Shown piece after piece: positions 1-9,385 of a stretch of DNA of 64,000 bases. Position 1 is the first letter of the stretch; every line of letters begins with the position of its first letter. A program made the translations under genes and the position numbers. The notes below the pieces were generated by a model, which was not told the DNA's origin, searched no databases, and worked only from the letters and a program-made list of their open reading frames with translations. The stretch covers positions 549,501 through 613,500 of the forward strand of contig CANMEE010000001.1 of the NCBI GenBank assembly GCA_947496865.1, given 5' to 3'. This stretch comes from an uncultured Sphingomonadaceae bacterium (GTDB lineage: Bacteria; Pseudomonadota; Alphaproteobacteria; Sphingomonadales; Sphingomonadaceae).

Positions 1-392
1 CCGTCAATGCGAACATCAGGATATTCCGTCTTCAACATTCCAGTGATCTCATCGGCCATCGTATTGGCCAATTCCGGATCTTGATCAGCACCGTCAGGCA
101 GCTTCATACGGATCGACACTTCATTCGGCTCACCAAAACGCTGGATCGTGGGATCGCCATAGCCCAATGCGCCTACTTTTTCGCGCAATTCCGTAATCGG
201 TGCATCTGTGGTCTGGGTAAAGGTCGTGCGGATCATCTGGCCACCGACGAAATCGACGCCAAAATTCAATCCGCGCTGTGCGACCAATGCCATTGAACCA
301 ATGATCATCAAAATGCTGATCGCGACCGCAATATTCCGCCATTTCAGAAAGGCGATATTGGTGTCGTCGGGAACGAGTTTGAGAAGTTTCAT
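1..392 (-). CDS. secF: Protein translocase subunit SecF (3' part beyond window)
   Basis: Inner-membrane partner of SecD, which uses the proton-motive force to help pull preproteins through SecYEG. About 130 N-terminal residues are visible: a cytoplasmic start (MKLLKLVPDDTNIAF), a first membrane segment near residues 18-36, then the family motif GLNFGVDFVGG and the start of the periplasmic domain. The stop lies to the left of position 1. Two in-frame ATGs exist, at 398 and 392. The GGAGG at 400-404 is only 2 nt from the first but 8 nt from the second, so 392 was chosen. The gap to the secD stop is 12 nt, and the secF ribosome site directly follows that stop, so translational coupling is likely. 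Identification is firm; only the length is unknown. Confidence 0.95.
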   Translation of the reverse strand, partial: MKLLKLVPDDTNIAFLKWRNIAVAISILMIIGSMALVAQRGLNFGVDFVGGQMIRTTFTQTTDAPITELREKVGALGYGDPTIQRFGEPNEVSIRMKLPDGADQDPELANTMADEITGMLKTEYPDVRID

Positions 393-404
393 TGTCATTC
401 CCTC

Positions 405-2009
405 CTATATCACCAGCTCTTGCGGGCGGGTACGGCGCAACCAAAGTGCGACCAACATCCGCGTCACAACAACTGCGGTAAAGACTGATGTGACGATACC
501 GATAATCAGAACCACGGCGAAACCGCGGACCGGACCGGAACCGAATATGAATAACAGCAAGCCAGCGATGACGTTGGTGATATTTGCGTCAAAAATGGCG
601 CGGGACGCTTCTTTATAACCGACTTCCACGGCCTGAACCACACGTCTGCCACGCCTTCGTTCCTCGCGTATTCGTTCATTGATTAGCACATTCGCGTCCA
701 CCGCCGACCCGACGGTCAGAATGAAACCGGCTATACCCGGCAAGGTGAGCGTTGCATTAAACATCGCCATCACGCCAAGGATCAAAAACAAGTTCAGTGT
801 TAGCGCGAAATTCGCATAAAAGCCAAAACGTCCATAAGTGATGATCATGAAGGCCAACACAGCGGATGTCCCGATGATCGCAGCGATCATGCCCTTGCGA
901 ATGGAATCTGCGCCCAGATCTGGGCCAACGGTCCGCTCTTCAACGACCTGCAATTCCACAGGCAAGGCACCTGAACGCAAAGCGATGGAGAGCTGATTGG
1001 CGCTTTCAACGGTAAAATTACCAGAAATCTGGGCGGAACCACCGAGGATGGGCTCGTTGATATTGGGTGCAGACAGAACTTCTCCATCTAAAATAATCGC
1101 AAACGGTCTGCCCACATTATTCTGGGTGAGGCGCGCAAATTTTGCGCCGCCTTCTGTATCAAAGGTAATATTGACGACCGGTGCGTTGGTCTCTGGCGCG
1201 AAGCCTTGCGCGGCGTCGGTCAACTTGTCGCCGGAAATGCCACCAAGACGCTTCACAGCAATATTCGGCAGCCCCGCAGGATTGTCCGGATAAGGGAATA
1301 TCTGGCTACCAACCGGCGGACGGCCCTCGGAAACTGCATTGGGGTCAGCTTCAAAATCAACAAGTTTAAAATCAAGTTTAGCGGTTTGACCCAGCAGTTT
1401 CTTCAATGCCTCAGGATCTTCCAGACCAGGCACCTGAACCACGATCCGCGTGTCGCCTTGGCGGATGATAGTAGGCTCGCGTGTGCCCATTTCATCGATA
1501 CGTCGGCGGATAACATCGGTCGCCGTATCCATCGCATTATCAACAGCATTTTCTAGGCCCGCTGATGTCGGTGTAACAACAAAGCGTGTATCATCACGGA
1601 CTTCAATATCCCAATCCCGCTGACCGGTTAGCCCAGCGCCAGTGGTTAAGGGCAATAAAGCTTCGCGCGCCGCGTCGACCTGCGTGGAATCGCGAACCAT
1701 GAATGACAGCGTGCCATCTTTCCGAGAAATATCGCCGATATTGATACGCGGATCAGCACGGCGCATTTCGGCGCGGACGGACTCTTCCATGGTTTCAAGC
1801 CGCGTTTCTCCGACGTCGGCTGGATCAGCTTCCAACAGAATATGACTACCGCCCGACAGATCAAGGCCCAGATTGATTGTCTCATCTGGCAGGAATGTCG
1901 GCCAATATTTATGGCTTTCGCCGAAAAACAGGCTGGGAAGCGACATCAACACGCCGAAAGCCAGTAACAAAGATATGGAAATGACTTTCCAGCGCGGGAA
2001 ATCTAACAT
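405..2009 (-). CDS. secD: Protein translocase subunit SecD
   Basis: Membrane component of the SecDF-YajC complex that promotes late stages of Sec export. The 534-residue length fits a free SecD rather than a SecDF fusion. A membrane segment sits at residues about 7-25, followed by the family motif LGLDLSGGSHILLE and a long periplasmic region with paired P1-type subdomains (residues about 55-350). A cluster of five membrane helices follows, containing VDANVLINERIREE with the conserved in-membrane Asp. It lies between yajC (28 nt upstream) and secF (12 nt downstream) on the same strand, the usual yajC-secD-secF order, so one operon is likely. No unusual feature was seen. Confidence 0.97.
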   Translation of the reverse strand: MLDFPRWKVISISLLLAFGVLMSLPSLFFGESHKYWPTFLPDETINLGLDLSGGSHILLEADPADVGETRLETMEESVRAEMRRADPRINIGDISRKDGTLSFMVRDSTQVDAAREALLPLTTGAGLTGQRDWDIEVRDDTRFVVTPTSAGLENAVDNAMDTATDVIRRRIDEMGTREPTIIRQGDTRIVVQVPGLEDPEALKKLLGQTAKLDFKLVDFEADPNAVSEGRPPVGSQIFPYPDNPAGLPNIAVKRLGGISGDKLTDAAQGFAPETNAPVVNITFDTEGGAKFARLTQNNVGRPFAIILDGEVLSAPNINEPILGGSAQISGNFTVESANQLSIALRSGALPVELQVVEERTVGPDLGADSIRKGMIAAIIGTSAVLAFMIITYGRFGFYANFALTLNLFLILGVMAMFNATLTLPGIAGFILTVGSAVDANVLINERIREERRRGRRVVQAVEVGYKEASRAIFDANITNVIAGLLLFIFGSGPVRGFAVVLIIGIVTSVFTAVVVTRMLVALWLRRTRPQELVI

Positions 2010-2037
2010 TGTAAAACTATCCGTTCCCTAAACAGGT

Positions 2038-2367
2038 TCAATCGTTGGCTGGTTTGCCGCTACCGCGTGGCATGACTTCAGACAACGTAGCCTTAACCGC
2101 TTTCACGCGAATGCCCTTAGCGATTTCTACCTCGACATATTCATCATCGACTTTCATCGCCTTGCCAACCAGACCACCGCCGGTCACGACTTCATCATTT
2201 TTCTGCACCGCAGCGATTTTACCCTGATGCTCTTTCATCTTCTTTTGCTGTGGACGGATTAGCAGGAAATAGAACACAGCAAATATCAGAACCAGCGGCA
2301 TGATCGAAATCAGAAATCCGCCTGCTCCGCCAGAAGCTGCCTGCGCAGTGATCAAAAGTGAAGTCAT
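2038..2367 (-). CDS. yajC: Preprotein translocase subunit YajC
   Basis: Small single-pass membrane protein that associates with SecDF. The 109 residues match the family. A single hydrophobic helix occupies residues about 17-38 (FLISIMPLVLIFAVFYFLLI) and is followed immediately by the signature RPQQKKMKEHQ. The cytoplasmic tail has the usual VVTGGGLVGK pattern. It is the first gene of the yajC-secD-secF run. The 290 nt upstream of it, up to the tRNA gene on the other strand, hold no convincing open frame. The start ATG is the only one that leaves the membrane segment complete. Confidence 0.96.
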   Translation of the reverse strand: MTSLLITAQAASGGAGGFLISIMPLVLIFAVFYFLLIRPQQKKMKEHQGKIAAVQKNDEVVTGGGLVGKAMKVDDEYVEVEIAKGIRVKAVKATLSEVMPRGSGKPAND

Positions 2368-2596
2368 TTCAATATCCCCAATGTAACAGCCCGATTTCTG
2401 GGCCCCTTGACCGCCATTATTGCTAGTGCAAAATATCGGACATTAATGCTGCGCGCGCCTATCATGCACCCCCGGTGAAAGCAATCTATTAGCTATGCGA
2501 AAGCTATCGAGCCGAGCGCGCTCTAAAACGCTCCCCCGTAGATGGGAGCCATGCTTCTGGAGATCAAGTGGTTCACCCAAGCCATAGCCAAAGAAC

Positions 2597-2625
2597 TTGC
2601 CAAGGGTGCCCGGCCGCCATATATG
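2597..2625 (+). promoter_or_regulatory. Predicted sigma-70-type promoter of tRNA-Pro
   Basis: TTGCCA at 2597-2602 and TATATG at 2620-2625 are separated by exactly 17 nt. They would start transcription about 25 nt before the mature tRNA. The match to TTGACA/TATAAT is moderate, so this is an inference from spacing and position. Confidence 0.4.
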
Positions 2626-2658
2626 CGCTGGCTCGGTCGGCATTGCCGCACCGACGGT

Positions 2659-2735
2659 CGGGACGTAGCGCAGCCTGGTAGCGCATCACACTGGGGGTGT
2701 GGGGGTCGGAGGTTCGAATCCTCTCGTCCCGACCA
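2659..2735 (+). tRNA. tRNA-Pro(GGG)
   Basis: A 77-nt cloverleaf was folded by hand. The acceptor CGGGACG pairs with CGTCCCG, followed by discriminator A and an encoded CCA. The D stem GCGC/GCGC and the anticodon stem TCACA/TGTGG enclose the loop CTGGGGG, with anticodon GGG at positions 34-36 (reads proline CCC). The variable loop is GGGTC, and the T arm is GGAGG/CCTCT around TTCGAAT. A short T run (ATTTTTC) follows the CCA and may serve as a terminator. The gene stands alone between the divergent yajC and the convergent acylase gene. Confidence 0.97.
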
Positions 2736-2764
2736 ATTTTTCTAAGACTTATCGCTGCTTTGCG

Positions 2765-4963
2765 TCACCTTTGGGTTGATCCAACCAGTTTTTCACTCGC
2801 CTTGTTTTTCTCAAGCTCGGCCGGATCAAACCAGACCGGCTTCAGTTTTTTGTCGACAAAAAGCTGCATCTGATCAGTATAATGCGGACTGTCAGGCCGC
2901 GTTGTCGCCGATCCAAAAGGCTGGATGGACCGCGATGTTACCGCGCCCGCCTTGTCCCATTCGACAAACATGATGAAGCTATCGCCGTGACGCACCGACA
3001 GGCGGCCATCCTCTTCCACATCCCACAAGGTGGACGCACGGATCGTATCATTACCGCCATCAACCGGAAGGTCGACATCACCTTGACGCAAGCGCAGGAC
3101 ATCCAGCATCGGTGGATCCACCTTGCCGAAATGTTCGACCAGATGATCGACGGTTTCTTGCAAAATTTCCAAGGGATCAGGCTTGTCGCCGCGCTGATAA
3201 TGGGATTTATTGGCTGGCCTTAAAACCATAAGCGCCAACGCATCAGCGGGCCCGTTGCCATCGAGATCCCAATCCCACTCGCCCAACAGTCTTTGCGCCT
3301 GAATATATTGCCCGCCGTCTTTCATCCGGATCGGCAAGTCCAGCGCCGCTATCTCGTCCAGCCATTTTTTGGCATAGCCGCGCTTCACGTAGGCCGTGTC
3401 ATATTTGAGTTCACGAATTTCCGCTTCACCAATTTTACCGAATCTTTCCAAGATATCAATGGAACGCATCGACCGGTTGGTCTCGTCATCCTCAATCCCC
3501 ATCAACGGGGAAAAAGTGTCCCGGTTCAGCTCATCACCGGGGCCGGCCGCGATATAGGGCGTGTTATTCGCGTTCATGACATAGCCCGAGGCGGGATTGA
3601 TGAGCGCCGGAACCCGCGTAAATGGTAGCGTGTTTTGCCACACCGCCTTGCTATTGTCGCCCGGCAATACCGTGCGCCAGTCGAAACCAGGGGCCCGGTC
3701 CGGGAACATGGCATTGTAGAACATGCCGATATTACCCTTAGCATCGGCATAGACGAAATTGGTCGCCGGAACGCCCTGTCCTGCCATTGCGGCCTGCCAT
3801 TCGTCAAAATTCTGCGCTTTATTAATGCGGTAATATTGGGTGAGCATGTCCAGCTGATCCATGCCGGCATAGCGCAACGCATAGCCGCCATTTTCGTTGA
3901 GAATTACCGGTCCGTGGACGGAGCGATAGACCATTTGCGGATAGGGAATGACAAACGGGCCATATTTGATCTTCAGCCAAATGCGCTTTTTCTCTAACGG
4001 CAACCACTCGCCATCATACTCATAAGCGTTGCGCTTTTCGTTCAGCGTGAGCTTGTAAATATCGATCAGATCAGGCCGGTTAACCGTGTTGGTCCAGCCC
4101 AAATTCTTGTTATGGCCCAAAAACGGGAATGGCGAACCGGGAAAATTTGCACCTGCAAAATCCCAACCTTCTTCGCTGTGAACGACCAGCTCATACCAAG
4201 CGACATTGCCCCTCAAGGGTTGATGAGAATTGGAAACAAGCCGGGTTTTATCGTCGCTGGAACGCTCTGGCGCAATTGCATAAGCGTTGGAGCCATTTTC
4301 GCCGGGATCTGTGCCCACTGGGGTAATAATCTTGTCTTCACTCAGCGGGTGAACCGTGCGATTTTCGATCGGCACAGACAAGCTTGGACCACCTTCTTTG
4401 CGCAGCGGCTTGCCTTCGGTTAAGGCTTGTATCGGGCCATTCAGACCAAAGAAAAATGGGGAGCGCAAGACGAATCCCGCGGCGATATCACGTCCATTGA
4501 CCGGAAATAATTTCGACAGACTGACCTCGTCTGGATTCTCCTCGGCATAGGCATTTAAACCGGAGGCATAGCCATCCAGCACCGCTCGCACATCTACCGG
4601 TAAGTCGTCATATTTGCGCTTCACTGTGCCATCGACATCCAGCAAAGCCGCGACATAATCAATCGGCGCGCTATCGACACCGTTCAGCGTTGCCATCCGC
4701 CCCCTTGTCATTGCCGTCACTTCTTGCAGCGTTTTGAAATCATCTTCTGCGTGGGCGTAAGCCACACCATAAGCGACATCGGCATCGGTCTTGCCGAAAA
4801 TATGAGGAACGCCGAAATTGTCGCGAACAATTCGCGCTTCATAGTCTTTTTTGGGTGGTGGTGACACGGATGAGACGCTGATCGGTTCCCAAACGGCCAG
4901 CGCGATGGCAATCAGCAAAATCAGGATCAGTAGTCCTATTCCGATTCGCTTGATCACCTTCAT
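2765..4963 (-). CDS. Penicillin acylase family Ntn hydrolase
   Basis: Amide hydrolase of the penicillin/cephalosporin/N-acyl-homoserine-lactone acylase family. Precursors of this family cut themselves into alpha and beta chains, and the new N-terminal Ser is the nucleophile. The 732 residues begin with a strongly hydrophobic segment (about 5-24), so the enzyme is exported or membrane anchored. The likely cleavage point is Gly224-Ser225 in the stretch ENGSNAYAIAP, which matches the family signature. Further family landmarks are NSHQP, LGHNKNLGWTNTVNRPD and MNANNTPY. The substrate cannot be told from the sequence: beta-lactam side chains, acyl-homoserine lactones or other amides are all possible. 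It stands alone, converging on the tRNA and diverging from the M17 gene. Confidence 0.88.
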   Translation of the reverse strand: MKVIKRIGIGLLILILLIAIALAVWEPISVSSVSPPPKKDYEARIVRDNFGVPHIFGKTDADVAYGVAYAHAEDDFKTLQEVTAMTRGRMATLNGVDSAPIDYVAALLDVDGTVKRKYDDLPVDVRAVLDGYASGLNAYAEENPDEVSLSKLFPVNGRDIAAGFVLRSPFFFGLNGPIQALTEGKPLRKEGGPSLSVPIENRTVHPLSEDKIITPVGTDPGENGSNAYAIAPERSSDDKTRLVSNSHQPLRGNVAWYELVVHSEEGWDFAGANFPGSPFPFLGHNKNLGWTNTVNRPDLIDIYKLTLNEKRNAYEYDGEWLPLEKKRIWLKIKYGPFVIPYPQMVYRSVHGPVILNENGGYALRYAGMDQLDMLTQYYRINKAQNFDEWQAAMAGQGVPATNFVYADAKGNIGMFYNAMFPDRAPGFDWRTVLPGDNSKAVWQNTLPFTRVPALINPASGYVMNANNTPYIAAGPGDELNRDTFSPLMGIEDDETNRSMRSIDILERFGKIGEAEIRELKYDTAYVKRGYAKKWLDEIAALDLPIRMKDGGQYIQAQRLLGEWDWDLDGNGPADALALMVLRPANKSHYQRGDKPDPLEILQETVDHLVEHFGKVDPPMLDVLRLRQGDVDLPVDGGNDTIRASTLWDVEEDGRLSVRHGDSFIMFVEWDKAGAVTSRSIQPFGSATTRPDSPHYTDQMQLFVDKKLKPVWFDPAELEKNKASEKLVGSTQR

Positions 4964-5077
4964 TTCATTTCCTTTTTCTATGGCAATCGGCCTTGCCCTT
5001 TTGTTAGCTCTTGCGCAAAGTTACGACATTGGTCAACCGGGTAGCCTCCCGATCGTCACAGTTACAAAGGATCGTTC

Positions 5078-6661
5078 ATGCCGAAACAGAAAATTTCTCG
5101 CCTCACCCTGTTCTCCGCCCTGTCCGCGCTCACATTTGCAGCCCCGACAATGGCGCAATCTGTTATCGGATCCGGCGTTCCGGCCAGCACCGTTCCCAAC
5201 AGCACAGAACGCCCGATTGCCTTTGCCGAACAAGCGCCTGCCACGACCGGTCTGGTGATTCTAATGCAAAGCGCTGCGTTGCCCGATATTCCCGCCCTTT
5301 CTTCTGCCGAACGCACCGCCGTGGAAGCGGCTATCGCTTCTGCCGACTTCAAAGGAAAGGCAGACAGCAACCTGGAACTGCGCGGAATTGGCAACCGTCC
5401 GATCATCATGCTCGCCGGCGCGGCCAAATCGGATGACGAAGGGACGGACTGGAAATCAGCCGCCGGAAGCGCTGTGCAAAAGCTGACGATGGAAAATGTA
5501 GAGCTGACCTTGGTCGGGCTTCCCGATGCGAACGCCATGGCAGAAGCCGCTCTCGGTCTGGATCTCGGTCAATATCGCTTTGATCGCTATCAGACGGATA
5601 TTGAAACGGCACCTGCGAGCCAAAAGATCACGATATCCGGCGCGCAGGCCTCTGCGGCTCAAGCGCTCTGGAACAGTCGCCACAAACATCTTGCTGACAG
5701 TGTCAAACTGACCCGAGATCTGCAGAGCGAGCCGGCCAATACGCTCTACCCGCAGAGTTTCGTTGATCGGGTGAGCGCCGCGTTTAAAGGCGTCCCGAAT
5801 ATCCGTATCGAAATACTCGACGAAGCCGCGATGCGCAAAATGAACATGGGCGCGATTGTCGGTGTCGGTCAGGGTAGTCCGCGCGGCTCCAGAATGATGG
5901 TAGTCCGCTACACAGGCGGAAGCGGCGCGCCGCTCGCTCTGGCTGGCAAGGGTATTACGTTTGATACAGGTGGCATCTCAATCAAGCCCAATAAGGGCAT
6001 GTGGGCTATGAAGGCCGACATGTCCGGTGCCGCGGCTGTGATGGGCGCCACCTTGTCGCTGGCCAAAAGCCGCGCACCGGTGAATATTGTGGCGGTTGCT
6101 GCACTGGCTGAAAATATGCCCGGTGCCAATGCGCAACGCCCCGGTGATGTGGTCCGCACCTATGGCGGCAAGACCATCGAAATTCTCAGCACGGATGCGG
6201 AGGGTCGGTTGGTGCTCGCCGATGCGGTGCAATATGTGGCGGATCGCTACAAGCCATTTGCGCTGGTAGACATCGCAACATTGACCGGATCGGTCGGACG
6301 GGCCTTGGGTGATCAATATGCCGGATTATTTGCGCGAGAGGATGCCATTGCCGATCGTTTGCTAAAAGCCGCTGAGGACAGCGGCGAGCATTTGTGGCGG
6401 CTGCCGCTGCACCCTGCTTATGCCAAAGCGGTCCGTTCAGACATTGCCGATGTGAAAAATTCGGGCGTAACCGACGCACCGGGCGCCAGTGCTGGAGCCC
6501 ATTTTATCGGCTATTTCATCGATGAGTCCATGCCTTGGGCTCATTTGGATATTGCGGGGGTTGACTGGAACAAGTCCGCAAAACCGCTGACGCCCAAAGG
6601 AGCTTCCGGCTTCGGCGTTCGGCTGCTCGATCAACTCGCACGAGACTGGACGGCAGAATAG
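5078..6661 (+). CDS. Exported M17 family (leucyl) aminopeptidase
   Basis: Dinuclear-metal aminopeptidase of the PepA/LAP family. The metal and active-site positions can be read: KGITFDTGG with Lys291 and Asp296, MKADMSG with Asp314, and STDAEGRL with Asp373, Glu375 and Arg377. The usual signature is NTDAEGRL, so the first residue differs. Unlike cytosolic PepA, the 527-residue product begins with a signal peptide ending near TMAQ (residue 27), so it probably works in the periplasm. The N-terminal domain (about 45-190) is the divergent M17 domain. The start has AAGGA 7 nt upstream. The gene diverges from the acylase and is followed 89 nt later by clpB on the same strand. Confidence 0.92.
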   Translation: MPKQKISRLTLFSALSALTFAAPTMAQSVIGSGVPASTVPNSTERPIAFAEQAPATTGLVILMQSAALPDIPALSSAERTAVEAAIASADFKGKADSNLELRGIGNRPIIMLAGAAKSDDEGTDWKSAAGSAVQKLTMENVELTLVGLPDANAMAEAALGLDLGQYRFDRYQTDIETAPASQKITISGAQASAAQALWNSRHKHLADSVKLTRDLQSEPANTLYPQSFVDRVSAAFKGVPNIRIEILDEAAMRKMNMGAIVGVGQGSPRGSRMMVVRYTGGSGAPLALAGKGITFDTGGISIKPNKGMWAMKADMSGAAAVMGATLSLAKSRAPVNIVAVAALAENMPGANAQRPGDVVRTYGGKTIEILSTDAEGRLVLADAVQYVADRYKPFALVDIATLTGSVGRALGDQYAGLFAREDAIADRLLKAAEDSGEHLWRLPLHPAYAKAVRSDIADVKNSGVTDAPGASAGAHFIGYFIDESMPWAHLDIAGVDWNKSAKPLTPKGASGFGVRLLDQLARDWTAE

Positions 6662-6678
6662 GCTATTGTAACAATTAT

Positions 6679-6751
6679 TTGTCCCGCTCCCTTGTGTGAT
6701 AAAATTATCACTCCATATCTAGTGAGAACTATGAATGAGGGAACGGGACAA
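6679..6751. repeat. Long inverted repeat enclosing the clpB promoter and overlapping its ribosome site
   Basis: The outer arms are TTGTCCCGCTCCCT (6679-6692) and AGGGAACGGGACAA (6738-6751). They pair over 14 positions with one C/A mismatch. The right arm holds the clpB Shine-Dalgarno GAGGG and ends on the A of the ATG. A second, perfect 7+7 palindrome, GTGATAAAATTATCAC, sits inside at 6696-6711. See findings for interpretation. Confidence 0.75.
6691..6718 (+). promoter_or_regulatory. Predicted sigma-32 (RpoH) promoter of clpB with palindromic spacer
   Basis: CTTG at 6691-6694 and CTCCATAT at 6711-6718 fit the RpoH pattern (CTTG-type -35, CCCCAT-type -10); the spacer from CTTG to CCATAT is 18 nt. 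The spacer is filled by GTGATAAAATTATCAC, which could be a repressor operator. clpB is a classic RpoH target, which supports the call. The site was identified by eye. Confidence 0.55.
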
Positions 6752-9348
6752 TGAATCTCGAGAAATTTACCGACCGCGCAAAAGGTTTTTTGCAATCGGC
6801 TCAAACCGTAGCGATCCGGATGAACCATCAGCAGATCACCGCTGCTCACTTGCTCAAAGCACTGCTGGACGATGATCAAGGCATGGCGTCCGGCTTGATC
6901 GCCAAAGCGGGCGGCAATGCCAAGCAAGCCCATCTTGAAATCGATACAGCGCTGGATAAAATTCCGGCGGTATCGGGTAGCGGCGCTCAACAAACACCCG
7001 GACTGAATAATGATGCTGTGCGCGTGCTGGATCAGGCGGAGCAGGTCGCGGAAAAAGCGGGCGACAGCTATGTGACTGTGGAACGGCTTTTGCTCGCGCT
7101 AACCCTGTCCAAAGATACGGCCGCCGGCAAGGCCCTCATCAATGCAGGCGTTACCCCTGACGCTCTCAACAGCGCGATCAACGATTTACGCGGCGGACGC
7201 TCAGCGGATACCGCCTCGGCCGAAGACCGCTATGACGCGATGAAGAAATTTGCCCGCGACCTCACTGAAGCGGCGCGAGAAGGCAAGATGGATCCGGTCA
7301 TTGGGCGCGACGAGGAAATCCGCCGGACGATCCAGATTTTGGCACGGCGGACCAAGAATAACCCGGTTTTAATCGGCGAACCCGGTGTGGGTAAAACCGC
7401 CATTGCAGAGGGGCTGGCGCTGCGCATTGCCAATGGCGATGTACCCGATAGTTTGAAAGATCGTCGCCTGATGTCCCTCGACATGGGCGCACTTATTGCC
7501 GGCGCAAAATATCGTGGTGAATTTGAAGAACGGCTCAAAGGCGTACTCGATGAAGTGCGCGGCGCGGATGGTGAGATCATCTTGTTCATTGACGAAATGC
7601 ACACGCTTATCGGTGCGGGCGCATCGGAAGGCTCGATGGATGCCAGCAACCTATTGAAACCCGCATTGGCGCGTGGCGAACTGCATTGCATTGGCGCGAC
7701 GACACTGGACGAATATCAAAAGCATGTTGAAAAAGACCCAGCCTTACAGCGGCGCTTTCAACCGGTTGTCATTGGCGAACCGACGGTGGAGGATACTATC
7801 TCCATCCTGCGCGGTTTGAAGGAAAAATATGAGCTGCACCATGGCGTGCGGATTACCGACGGCGCGCTGGTCAGCGCCGCCACCCTCTCTCACCGCTATA
7901 TATCCGATCGCTTCCTGCCCGACAAAGCGATCGATTTGATGGACGAAGCGGCATCGCGTATCCGCATGGAAGTGGAGTCTAAACCGGAGGAAATCGAAAC
8001 GCTCGACCGGCGGATAATTCAACTCAAAATTGAACGCGAAGCCTTGTCCAAGGAAAGCGATGACGCGTCGAAAAGCCGTCTCGAAACACTAGAAAAAGAT
8101 CTGTCCGAGCTGGAGCAAGAGTCGACCGAACTCACCACGCGCTGGCAGGGTGAGAAAGATAAGATCAACGCCGAAGCACAGGTAAAAGAAGAGCTGGATG
8201 CAGCACGTCTGGAGCTGGAACAAGCCGAACGTGCGGGCGATCTCGCTAAGGCTGGTGAACTGAGCTACGGCACTATTCCCAATCTTGAGAAGAAACTGGA
8301 AGAGGCTGGCGACGCGACCGAAGGCGCGATGTTGCGCGAGGAAGTCGTCAGCGAAGATATTGCTTCGGTGGTTTCCAAGTGGACGGGAATCCCGGTCGAT
8401 AAGATGCTCGAAGGCGAACGCGAAAAGCTGCTCGCCATGGAAGAACTGATCGGCAAACGGGTCATCGGTCAAAAAGATGCGATTGAAGCCGTAGCCGCCG
8501 CTGTCCGCCGGTCTCGCGCAGGGTTGCAAGACCCCAACCGGCCGCTTGGTAGCTTCCTCTTCCTCGGCCCCACTGGCGTCGGCAAAACCGAACTCACCAA
8601 GGCTTTGGCAGGATTCCTGTTCGATGACGACCAGGCGATGGTCCGCATCGACATGTCCGAGTTTATGGAAAAGCACAGCGTTGCTCGCTTAATCGGCGCC
8701 CCTCCCGGCTATGTAGGCTATGAAGAAGGTGGCGTACTGACCGAAGCGGTTCGCAGACGCCCCTATCAGGTCATCCTGTTTGACGAGGTCGAAAAGGCTC
8801 ATGGCGATGTCTTCAACGTCCTGTTGCAGGTTCTTGATGATGGCCATCTTACCGATGGCCAAGGCCGCAAGGTAGATTTTTCTAATACACTAATCATCCT
8901 GACTTCGAACCTCGGCAGCCAATATATGGCGAACCTCAAGGATGATGAGAAGGTCAAGGATGTCGAACCGCAAGTCATGGAAGTCGTCCGCGCGCATTTC
9001 CGGCCCGAATTTCTGAACCGGCTTGACGAGATCATCCTGTTCCACAGGCTCGCCGAAGAACATATGGCCCCGATTGTCGAGATACAGGTCGCCCGGGTGC
9101 AGAAACTGCTTAAGGACCGCAAGATCGTCCTTGAGCTGACTGATGCGGCCAAACGCTGGCTCGGTCGGGTCGGCTATGATCCCGTTTATGGTGCAAGGCC
9201 GCTCAAGCGCGCGATCCAGAAATATCTGCAAGATCCACTTGCGGACATGATTCTGCGCGGAAATGTACCCGACAACAGCACAGTGCAGATTGACGAAGGC
9301 GACGGCGCGTTGGAAATGGTACCGGTTGCAATCACAACAGAAGGTTGA
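6751..9348 (+). CDS. clpB: ATP-dependent chaperone ClpB
   Basis: Hexameric AAA+ disaggregase that works with DnaK to rescue aggregated proteins in the cytoplasm. The 865 residues match the family. A Clp-N repeat domain occupies residues 1-145. AAA-1 has Walker A GEPGVGKT (209-216) and a Walker B of the LFIDE type. The coiled-coil M domain follows (about 400-530, rich in Glu/Lys heptads), then AAA-2 with GPTGVGKT and [10 protein letters not shown], and the ClpB D2 small domain with [10 protein letters not shown]. The absence of ClpA/ClpC features and the presence of the M domain settle the identity. Upstream lie an RpoH-like promoter and nested inverted repeats overlapping the ribosome site. 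Confidence 0.98.
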   Translation: MNLEKFTDRAKGFLQSAQTVAIRMNHQQITAAHLLKALLDDDQGMASGLIAKAGGNAKQAHLEIDTALDKIPAVSGSGAQQTPGLNNDAVRVLDQAEQVAEKAGDSYVTVERLLLALTLSKDTAAGKALINAGVTPDALNSAINDLRGGRSADTASAEDRYDAMKKFARDLTEAAREGKMDPVIGRDEEIRRTIQILARRTKNNPVLIGEPGVGKTAIAEGLALRIANGDVPDSLKDRRLMSLDMGALIAGAKYRGEFEERLKGVLDEVRGADGEIILFIDEMHTLIGAGASEGSMDASNLLKPALARGELHCIGATTLDEYQKHVEKDPALQRRFQPVVIGEPTVEDTISILRGLKEKYELHHGVRITDGALVSAATLSHRYISDRFLPDKAIDLMDEAASRIRMEVESKPEEIETLDRRIIQLKIEREALSKESDDASKSRLETLEKDLSELEQESTELTTRWQGEKDKINAEAQVKEELDAARLELEQAERAGDLAKAGELSYGTIPNLEKKLEEAGDATEGAMLREEVVSEDIASVVSKWTGIPVDKMLEGEREKLLAMEELIGKRVIGQKDAIEAVAAAVRRSRAGLQDPNRPLGSFLFLGPTGVGKTELTKALAGFLFDDDQAMVRIDMSEFMEKHSVARLIGAPPGYVGYEEGGVLTEAVRRRPYQVILFDEVEKAHGDVFNVLLQVLDDGHLTDGQGRKVDFSNTLIILTSNLGSQYMANLKDDEKVKDVEPQVMEVVRAHFRPEFLNRLDEIILFHRLAEEHMAPIVEIQVARVQKLLKDRKIVLELTDAAKRWLGRVGYDPVYGARPLKRAIQKYLQDPLADMILRGNVPDNSTVQIDEGDGALEMVPVAITTEG

Positions 9349-9385
9349 ACTTGCGCACACAGCTGATGTTGGGCAGATAAAGGCC

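Noticed and set aside
2542..2745. 67-codon plus-strand frame running through the tRNA-Pro gene
   Set aside because: Its 3' third is tRNA sequence, it has no ribosome site, and no protein-like pattern is visible.
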